Below the pieces are notes generated by a model. It searched no databases. It worked only from the letters and a program-made list of their open reading frames with translations, and was not told where the DNA came from. 64,000 bases of DNA from Locusta migratoria (lineage: Eukaryota; Arthropoda; Insecta; Orthoptera; Acrididae), in assembly GCA_026315105.1 (NCBI GenBank), contig CM048744.1:359291168-359355167 (forward strand), in the 5' to 3' direction. The translations under genes and the position numbers were made by a program. Shown piece by piece: positions 56,671 through 64,000 of the stretch (its first letter is position 1; each line of letters starts with the position of its first letter).

Positions 56671-57429
56671 CTAGTGTCAGACTGGTTTGATGCAGCTCTC
56701 CACGCTACCCTGTCCTGTGCAAGTCTGTTCATCTGAAAATACGTTCGGCAACCTACGTCCTTTTGAATCTGCTTACTGTATTCGTCCCTCGGCCTCCCTC
56801 TACGATTTTTAGCCCACACACTTTCTTCTAATCCTAAGTGAACGATTCCTTGATGTCTCAGACTGTGTCCCACCAACGTATTCCTTCTCTTAGTCATGTC
56901 AGAAACTCCTTTTCTCCCCAATTCTGTTGGGCATTAGTTACGTAATCTACCCATCCACTCTTCATCATTCGTCTGTAGCACCAATCTTTTGTCATCTTTT
57001 TGTCTGAACTTCTTATCGTCCACGTTTCACTCCCATACAATGCTACACTCCAGACAACAAACGCCTTGAGAAAGGACTTCCTAACATTTTAGCTAGTATT
57101 GGATCTCAACAAATTTCGCTTCTTCAGAAACGCTTTTCTTCCCATAGACATTCTGAATTTTATATCTTATTTACTTCGGTCATAAGAGGGTACTTTATTA
57201 CCCAAATAATAAAATATCTACTACTTTTATTTTTGTCTCTTTGCCTAATATAATTCCTACAGCATCACCTGATTTTTTGGCATTACATTCTATTACTCTC
57301 ATTTTATTCCTGTTAATATTCATCTTATACCTTCCTTTCAAGAAACTGCCCATTCCATTTAATTGCCCTTCCAGATCCTTTGCTGTATCTCACATAATCA
57401 CTATGTCGTGACAAACTGCAAAGTTATTA

Positions 57430-57687
57430 TTAATAATTTCAGAAAACAGTCAAAGTTGAACACAGCTAGTTGTTTTTATTGACGACTAGTTTCGGGGCTT
57501 TCCTGAGCAGTATCGTTTGTGTATTGGTGATGGCATTGAGTTGGTTTGAGTTGATAATGGGCTCAGGTAAGCCCGAAACTGGTCGACAATAAAAACAACC
57601 AGCTGTGTGCAACTCTGGCTGTTTTTTGAAATTATTAATAAAAATAGTAAGTTGCTGTCCTGAAACCATCCAACATGTTGGAATTTC
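57430..57687. mobile_element. Fold-back element F8, inserted in an RTE LINE
   Basis: Perfect 12-bp duplication GCAAAGTTATTA (57418-57429 and 57688-57699) in the middle of the LINE. Inverted repeat 57428-57640 (ATTTCAGAAAACAGTCAAAG outermost); right tail 47 nt. Its hairpin (CTCAGG..AAGCCC GAAACTGGT C on the right arm) is a degenerate version without CTGAAGA. The interrupted LINE proves it moved as a unit. Confidence 0.88.
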
Positions 57688-58088
57688 GCAAAGTTATTAC
57701 TTCATCTCCCTGAAATTAATCCATTCTCCAAATTTTTCCTTGCGTTCCTTCTCAGCTTGTTCACTGCACAGCTTGATCAACACAGGAAAGGCTACAACCC
57801 TGTGGTACACCCTTCCCAACCACTGCGACCATATTCATGTCCTTCGAGTCTAATAATTGCTGTCTAATTTTTGTACAAGTTGAAATAATTCTTCGCTCCC
57901 TATGTTACCCCTGCTACCTTTAAAATTTGGAAGACTGTGTTCCAATCAACATTGTCAAAAGCTTTCTCCAGATCTACAAATGCTATAAACGTAGCTTTGC
58001 CTTTCCTTAACCCATCTTCCAAGATACGTTGTAATGTAAGTATTGCCTCCTAAATCCAAACTGATCTTCTCCAAGGTCAGATTCCACC

Positions 58089-58090
<2 letters not shown>

Positions 58091-58144
<54 letters not shown>
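58091..58144. repeat. Poly(T) tract of 54
   Basis: Uninterrupted T run within RTE coding sequence, between ATTCCACCAG and CATTCATC. Confidence 0.97.
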
Positions 58145-58190
58145 CATTCATCTCTAAATAATTCGTGTTAGTATTTAGCAACCATGAGAT

Positions 58191-58266
58191 ATCACAGCCA
58201 AATTTATTTTCGAGATAACGCGCCGAAGAAAAACGACATTGTTGAAAAGACAGGAAGAGAATAATG
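58191..58266. other. Spacer
   Basis: Nothing recognised. Confidence 0.4.
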
Positions 58267-58277
58267 TAATTATTGGG

Positions 58278-58540
58278 TTTGTACAGGTTTCCAGCCAAGA
58301 TCACGCATTTTTATTTTCAGGATGACCGGTTTCTACGTTGCTCAGACATCATCTTCTGATGTCCTATATTTCACAATGTCATATAAATCTCTAGATATGA
58401 CATAGTGAAATATAGGAGATCAGAAGATGACGTCTGAGCAACGTAGAAACCGGTCATCCTGAAAATAAAAATGTGTGATCTTGGCTGGAAACCTGTACAA
58501 ATTGATTTAGATCGCCCCAAAGGACAATGAATTCCATACA
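58278..58540. mobile_element. Fold-back element F9 (hammerhead-like hairpin)
   Basis: Perfect 11-bp duplication TAATTATTGGG (58267-58277 and 58541-58551). Inverted arms run inward from 58278 and 58501 (TTTGTACAGGTTTCCAGCC), about 100 bp each; right tail 39 nt containing TAGATCGCCCC. Both arms hold CAGAAGA, a stem, GAAA, CCGGT, C (58421-58455 and, inverted, 58324-58362). It landed at the stop codon of the Tc1 relic beside it. The tail matches the element cut off at the window end. Confidence 0.88.
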
Positions 58541-58543
58541 TAA

Positions 58544-58735
58544 TTATTGGGTGTTGCCACCATTGATGTCTATAATCTCTGTAACACGCCTCGGCATTGA
58601 ATCAAAGATGCTCTGGATATTTTTTGGGTACAGTAGTCCATGCTGGTTGATTTGGCGTAGCAGCGGTCCGCAGTCATCTAGCAGACGGTTTCGATAGGCG
58701 AGATGTCGGAAGAACAGAGAGGCCAGGCTAAACTT
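58544..58735 (-). pseudogene. Tc1-type transposase C-terminal relic
   Basis: The minus strand ends NIQSIFDSMPRRVTEIIDIN, then GGNTQ and a natural TAA (58544-58546). Upstream, in another frame, SSDISPIETV holds the third catalytic residue as E, as in Tc1 (DD34E). Only the last fifth of the protein remains. No terminal repeats found. Confidence 0.75.
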
Positions 58736-58783
58736 TCATTCCAATGGCAACGAAGAATTCTGAAACACTGCATGCCACTTGTG

Positions 58784-59185
58784 GCAACACCACCTAGAGA
58801 CAAGGCCTCACAACAGCCCGCGTCACTTCACACTGACCGCCAGCTGACTGACTGGCCAATCGAGGCTGTGGATTGTGCCCCAGTGGCCAGCCAATTAGCT
58901 GGCGGTCGCGACCTAGTTCGAGGCCAACGAGAAAGACATGCCGCGGCGCACATGTAACGTGATCAAGTGAGGCCTGAGTCGTCACGATCGCTAGCTGATT
59001 GGCCGGCCGCTGGGGCACAGCCCACTGTCTCATAGCGGCCAGCCAATCAGATAGCGATCACAACGGTTCAGGCCTCACTTGATCACGTGACATGACGTGT
59101 GCACCGCGACCTGTCTTTCTCGTTGGCCTCGGCCTGGTCGGTGTGACATGGGCTGTTGTAAGGCCTTGTCTCTAGGTGGTGTCGC
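58784..59185. mobile_element. Large palindromic MITE (402 bp)
   Basis: GCAACACCACCTAGAGACAA at the left and its near-complement at the right (TTGTCTCTAGGTGGTGTCGC). Pairing continues almost to the centre (CTTGATCACG / CGTGATCAAG). Possible 5-bp duplication TTGTG (58779-58783 and 59186-59190). GC-rich, no coding. Superfamily not identified. Confidence 0.75.
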
Positions 59186-59190
59186 TTGTG

Positions 59191-60722
59191 AGCGCGCATA
59201 AAGCTGTTGCAATATGGCCATCGGCAAGCTCAGGTCTGGAAAAAGGCAGGATCCCACTCTTCATTCAGAGGGGTAACGCTGTGTAATATCTGCAAAGCGG
59301 GAGTTTTGAAGGGGAGAAGGAGATATTAGTGTCGAATACATAGATGAAGTAGTATTCTGTGATGACCTAATGTTAAATTTGCAAAACTTATTTCTGGAAA
59401 CGAAAAATATGACCAAATAAAAAATTAAATTTTAACCTAGAGTGTTTCATGAAACTCGATCCAAACTGGCGAACATAGAAAAAAAAATACAAATTTGATA
59501 TATAAGGCTACAGACATTTTTTGGATATTTTGTATTTCCAAAAATGGAGCCTTATATTTGAGCTAAAACACTAAACAGACAGGTATGAGGTGAATAACTA
59601 TAATGAGGGAGGAAATTGAAATATGTTGTTTCTTTTTTTAGTTTAAGGTATTCTGTTATAGATTTTCTGGTTTCTTCATTTATTCCTTCCCCTTGCGCTT
59701 CTGATTTATATCCTGTTTTGTATCCCATCCTCGTCGTCACTTTTGTGTCTCGTTTCCGCCGGTTGTCCTGGGTGTCGGTGGCCGAGTTGAGAGAGACCGA
59801 CACAGGAAAATGGTATGCACGCGTGTGTGGGTACAGAGTCTGAGGTGACCAGCCAGTGGGACAGCAGAAACTAGAAACTCTAAGCTAGATTAGAACAAGA
59901 TATATATATCGTAGAGATAGTACAATACTCAACTTTGTTAACTGAACACTAGTGTAATGCAGATACATAGTTTAACTGGGTATAGACCTGCCTACTAATG
60001 AGAGTGTTAATTGGTGCCTATCCTATTGCCAAGTGGCCCATGCAGTTCAGTCGTGGCCACGAGTGGAGTTGCAGCAGAGGGTGCTCGTGGCTGACGTCAT
60101 AAGAACGTCACGCCGTGCTTACATGGCGGCACGCTGCGAAAGTACGTGGCGCGCACTTCAGACTTGGGCAACACCACATCGTGCACAGAGGTTTGCGGCG
60201 AATCTTCGTGCACATTTGCTCTCTATTTTAGTTTATGACGAAGCGAGTGTGAACAAAGTTATAAAATTTTGTCATTTGTCTCAACTCTGGCCTTAGCTTT
60301 TAGGCTGGAGGTTTTAATATGCTGCAGGGTGGTTGGCTCACCATTTTTTATCGCTGTGGTTAGCCAGCCATAGCCCTGTGCTTAGTTTTTGTAACTCTTT
60401 CTCTGGCTTCTCAAATGGGGTACTTTTCCTATCTTCCTTTTGTATTTCACTTCAACTGCACGTGTTACTTACTGGGTTGGTCTTTTATTTTATCAGTTTC
60501 TTTATTGTTCACACTTCTTAGTTCTTGACTTATTTAATTTTTAACTTTAACTTTAATTTGATCGGGTGCCTAAGACCTACATGCCGACCGCCGAAAATCC
60601 CCTATCATCATCTTCTTTTGCGCTTCGTATGACGGCGCGGATACCTGACGTCACACAGGGATTTGCAAGGAGATTGCAATGCCATACGGCGTTCTGGGGA
60701 ACGCTGAGGACTTAGAAAAGGA
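59191..60722. other. No recognised feature
   Basis: About 1.5 kb. The frames at 59552-59803 (minus) and 60033-60296 (plus) have no known motif. Confidence 0.45.
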
Positions 60723-60726
60723 TTAA
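60723..60726 (+). repeat. TTAA target duplication, left (right copy 61706-61709)
   Basis: Diagnostic piggyBac target site on both sides of 60727-61705. Confidence 0.8.
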
Positions 60727-61705
60727 CCCTTAAAAGGAAATATATGCCTGAGAAGCACGCATCAATTTTTTTTTTGTTAGATTGGCAATACTGTTTGCGC
60801 TATATGCAGAAGTGCCTCTGTAGCTGCATACAGTTTCATTGTTAATGCTGTGGTATGATCGATTGTTGACGGTGACTGTTATACATGAAGTAATTGTTGT
60901 TTTCTTGAGCATCAGAGAGTCTGTGAGACACATATTTCAAGTAACGCAAGATTTGTTGCGTGTCTATTAGACATGTACTTCCAAATTCGACACTTTTATT
61001 ACTGGTGAGTAGAACTACAAGCAGATAATTGCTTTTTCTCTTAGACATTCTATTAAGTTACAACGCCTAGCATATATGTAATATATTATACAAAGTGGAA
61101 AAATGGAGCAAGTTCCATCTACATCACCCAAAAGAAGACCAACCGAAGTACTGAGAGTGAATGGTCCAAATTTTGAAGAGAAACTTGCAAACATGTGGGA
61201 AGAAGTAGCTAAAGAGGAGATGTATGTAGGGGATTTACTTTCTGACGATTCCGATTGTGATCCTTCCTTTTCACCAAAAGAAACAAGCTCCAGGTCTTCC
61301 TCAGCTGAACAAGATTCCGTTGCAAGTGTTAACTTTTCCTGCACAGGAAACCAAGCATATGATGTCATTTTCGTTTGCTTACAAAGGCAAAATTGGATTT
61401 TGTTGCAAATCAAACGAACCAACTAAAGCTATACGAGTATGTCGTGATAACATATTCCTTGGAATACCGGGTATAAATAGTTAATTGTGAGGTATATTTT
61501 GTATATATATTGATGAATTAATAAATATTGGAATTGTTACTTGATATTTGTATTCAGTGAGTTTTTGTTCAATTTTTTAATTGTACTAACAGATTTATAT
61601 ATCAATTTGCGAGAAAAGCAACATACTCGTCATTTTTTTTCTCAACCGTGTCTACCAGACACATATATCCTATTAAGTAATAAAAATCATTCTTCCTCTT
61701 GAGGG
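60727..61705 (+). mobile_element. Internally deleted piggyBac element (979 bp)
   Basis: Ends CCCTTAAAAGGAA and (inverted) CCCTCAAGAGGAA, 11 of 13 matching, directly bordered by TTAA. A subterminal match follows (ATATATGCCTGAGAAGCACG against ATATATGTGTCTGGTAGACA on the other strand), as piggyBac ends often have. At 979 bp it is far shorter than an autonomous element (about 2.5 kb). Confidence 0.82.
61103..61426 (+). pseudogene. piggyBac transposase remnant (108 codons)
   Basis: MEQVPSTSPKRRPTEVLRVN, an acidic stretch EEEMYVGDLLSDDSDCDPSF-like (residues about 35-55), and a serine-rich part. Acidic N-termini of this kind are typical of piggyBac transposases. The catalytic DDD domain is missing. 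In the overlapping frame, CCKSNEPTKAIRVCRDN near the end could be what is left of the C-terminal cysteine-rich finger, which implies deletion of the middle. It is bounded by piggyBac ends; without those I would not name it. Confidence 0.55.
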
Positions 61706-61768
61706 TTAAATAAGGGTAAAAGAACTCGGAAAGGAGAGTGAATTTGCTTAGTCGATATCTGATTACAG

Positions 61769-61920
61769 ATGTTCAAATGCTTGTAAATCTATGGACTTAA
61801 CTACGTTGGTCATCTATCCCTAGGCTTGCAACTACTTAAGCTAACTTACGCTAAGGAGAACACAACCTCGAACCTCCGAGGGCGCTCCGCAGCTAGGCGC
61901 CTGGTTACAGAACCAAGAGC
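61769..61920 (-). mobile_element. tRNA-derived SINE, family 1, diverged
   Basis: The plus strand shows the family 3' end GATGTTCAAATGCTTGTAAA and, further right, the antisense B box CTCGAACCTCCGAGG with part of the tRNA 5' half. Several small deletions. Confidence 0.7.
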
Positions 61921-62033
61921 ATCTGTATGTATCTTACATTTACCAGATTTTTAAATAACCTGTTGATAAATACAGTTTCAGAGACATCTATGAGCGATTC
62001 CAATCAGTTTAGATATTTTGATGGAATTTAGAT
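61921..62033. other. Spacer
   Basis: Nothing recognised. Confidence 0.4.
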
Positions 62034-62210
62034 AAGCCACGGCGAAGCGGCAATGCGCATTGAGGCGCTATCCTACGATGCGCGAGGCCGTTTTCCGTCG
62101 GGGGTTCGAATCCCCTCTCTGGCTTTTTTTTTTTTTTTTTGCTGTCCTTAAGTAGTTTGTAAGTTTAGGGACTGCTGACCCCGCAGTTAAGTCCCTTGAG
62201 CTTTGTAACA
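62034..62210 (+). mobile_element. tRNA-derived SINE, family 1
   Basis: GCCACGGCGAAGCGGCAATG as tRNA 5' half, B box GGGGGTTCGAATCCCC (62100-62115), a run of T where other copies have GGGCATGG or a GT repeat, then GCTGTCCTTAAGTAGTTTGT and TTAAGTCCC. Confidence 0.85.
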
Positions 62211-62583
62211 CCACATCGCAACCATAGCATTAGAATCACAGTATTCCGACATTTTTCATCGATATGTAATTTTAATAATTTGTTAAGAGGCAGAATTTTT
62301 CTTCATTTTTCAACATTTTTAGTAAATTCAAACTATATCAGCGTAATTGAGAGTAATAGTATCCAGGGAATACTTAGGTCAAAACATCTCGTATATCAGA
62401 GATCATTTGTCAGATTGCTATTATACATAGTACCCGCAGTTGAGTTACTCTCTCTCTATGTGCTCAGCTTTACCTATGTGCTCAGCTTTCTCTACGTGCG
62501 TAGCTTTCTATGTGGTTGGTTCTCTATGTAACGAGCTCTCACTGCTTAGCTAAAATATTATACGCGGTTAAATTGCAAGATTG

Positions 62584-62628
<45 letters not shown>

Positions 62629-63860
62629 ACGAGAAAATATTAAATCTTTACTATAAACTTTAATATCGTGATCATATGCGAAAGCGACCATTATCTTTGG
62701 ACAGGCTAGGACTGAAGAATTAGAAACTTCTGCCTCCCGTTATAAACTGAAGAATATTCCTGAGATGAAATTTGAACTTATTGGCTAGTTTAATGCAATA
62801 ACTTTTCAAAGACGTATCTTGGAAAACTTTGACGGAAATAATCACGAATTGTGAACTGTGTACTGTGTACTGTGTACTGTGAAAGTGTAGTGAATATAAC
62901 TATTGATTTCAAAATAGAGAATCTATGAACCTTAAAAAAGTCTTAAACAGTTATTCGAGTACCTAGTTCCCTAATATTGACCCAGCATATTCTAAAAGTG
63001 GAGGAATATATCTAACAGTTTTGGTCAGAGAAACTTATGGTGAAATTTTCTAAAGAATAATTCTATAAAGGAAAAGGATCAGGCAAAAACATTATCTTTG
63101 TGACAGGCGTCAAATTATCTGAACTACCGGGACTCAATGATTCAAATTTTTATTCTTTGGTTTACTAAATATCAGCCCCTGAGAAACGGATTATCATGCT
63201 CAAACAAAAGGTCTTTAAGTTTAAATGAAATCCAGAAACAATATTTACAGTAAAAAATTCAACAAAGATATAAATTTTATTAATTGCGAAGAAGTACCAG
63301 GTCTACCACTTAATTTTCATACTGAGGTGACAAATAGAATTTTGAACCTATACATCCAATACAACTGTGAAAATCAAGACGTAATCTACAGCTTAAAAGT
63401 TAAAACCCTAATATAAAACGAAATCAACACAACTGTCGCCCCAGTCACAAGGCAAACCATGTAGCTGCCCAGTCACAGCTTCACAAACATCTGAACATTT
63501 GAATTTAGATAAAGTTGTAAAATTCCATTTGTTACAAGATGCAACAAGCACGGGGCCTAGAAGAATTGTATTACTCAATACTGGTCGTGCGAACCCTTGC
63601 ACGTATAAACATTGTTTCTTGAATAAGAAGCTATCGAAAAGTGTCGATGGAGAACGTTGAGCTTTAAACAATATGTCGATTGCTGTTGTGTAAGCATCAG
63701 TTCTTTTGAGACGTGCAGACATATTATATTAAAAATATCGTTAAAACTAGAAATCGAACCAAACATTCGTTCGGTCCTTATTAAAAACTCTTAATAACCG
63801 GATTTTCCGTACCTCGTAGCCCGCAGTGAGACAAAAACCAATTGTTTTAAAATAATTAAT
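62211..63860. other. No gene; simple repeats
   Basis: Short tandem repeats of about 19 bases at 62454-62520 (CTATGTGCTCAGCTTT units), a poly(A) of about 43 at 62584-62626, and a TACTGTG repeat at 62858-62882. The frames at 62196-62531 and 63408-63722 show no known motif. Confidence 0.5.
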
Positions 63861-63869
63861 AAAGAAGGG

Positions 63870-64000
63870 ACACATTATTGGGGCGATCTAGAATTGGTTA
63901 ATAAGAGGTTTGATACCATCATCGCTTTCTTCATTTAATTACATAACCGGTTTTGGCGTGCTAGACGCCATCTTCAGACCTAATACACCAAGGATTTTTT
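63870..64000. mobile_element. Fold-back element, cut by the window end
   Basis: GGGGCGATCTAGAATTGG at 63880 matches the tail of F9. Minus strand 63944-63979 reads CTGAAGA, T, GGCG..CGCC, AAAA, CCGGT, T, so the G of GAAA is lost. Probably the left tail and left arm of another copy. Confidence 0.6.

Larger units (their letters stand above)
56671..58190 (-). pseudogene. RTE LINE, decayed, with fold-back insertion and poly(T)
   Basis: On the plus strand it begins with the RTE 3' end (GACTGGTTTGATGCAGCTCT). The minus-strand frame 56667-56921 carries RRNTLVGHSLRHQGIVHLGL and DRVAWRAASNQSDT, the ORF C-terminus. The FADD region (about 57408-57421) is interrupted by the fold-back 57430-57687. Upstream RT sequence continues to about 58190, with a 54-T run at the place where the related copy has a short T run. 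Confidence 0.85.

Noticed and set aside
57430..57687. Functional hammerhead in F8
   Set aside because: The CUGANGA half is missing on both arms; only the GAAAC-palindrome half is recognisable.
58077..58304. Protein ending in poly-lysine
   Set aside because: Artefact of the 54-T run within a dead LINE.
61103..61426. Host gene interpretation of the acidic 108-codon frame
   Set aside because: It sits between piggyBac ends with TTAA duplications, so a transposase remnant is the simpler reading.
1..64000. LTR retrotransposons, endogenous viruses and CRISPR arrays
   Set aside because: No paired direct LTRs, no gag/pol protease or integrase motifs, and no regularly spaced repeats were seen.

Overview
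The window looks like intergenic and intronic DNA from a large, repeat-rich arthropod genome. The mix of CR1-like and RTE LINEs, tRNA-derived SINEs, Tc1/mariner relics, hAT, piggyBac and Helitron copies fits an insect; an orthopteran (locust or grasshopper) is my best guess from repeat character, not proven. Nothing resembles a bacterial operon, CRISPR array or phage. Every call was made by eye, without database searches.

One host gene is well supported, on the minus strand: a secreted lipocalin of the apolipoprotein D / Lazarillo type. Its signal-peptide exon is at 17009-17122 and its second coding exon at 10534-10771. The phases and splice sites match across a 6.2 kb intron. The remaining exons should lie to the left of position 1. 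An AG splice acceptor 8 nt before the start codon predicts an upstream non-coding exon. Two GC-rich minus-strand segments with good donors (ending at 44482 and 48048) are candidates, so the gene could span about 48 kb.

The rest is transposon sediment. 1-9.6 kb: CR1-like LINE copies, an inverted pair of mariner relics, and an hAT element with an intact 8-bp target duplication. 9.6-17 kb: a non-autonomous Helitron 53 nt from the lipocalin donor, a full-length Tc1/mariner element with long inverted ends, and short retroposons. 17-25 kb: fold-back elements, a two-headed tRNA-derived retroposon, and a 2.7 kb RTE LINE with a perfect 13-bp duplication. 25-43 kb: mariner relics, CR1-like LINEs, more fold-backs and a second hAT. 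43-64 kb: nested SINEs, RTE fragments, a large palindrome and an internally deleted piggyBac.

The most interesting pattern is a set of about nine fold-back elements (roughly 175-900 bp). They are not alike overall, but share one architecture: a long inverted repeat, a one-sided tail of about 27-55 nt, and flanking direct repeats of 8-13 bp. Their arms carry a hairpin of the form CTGAAGA - stem-loop - GAAAC - palindrome, which resembles a minimal hammerhead ribozyme core. Inverted pseudo-LTRs, tails and hammerheads are known from Penelope-like retroelements, so I propose these are short non-autonomous relatives.
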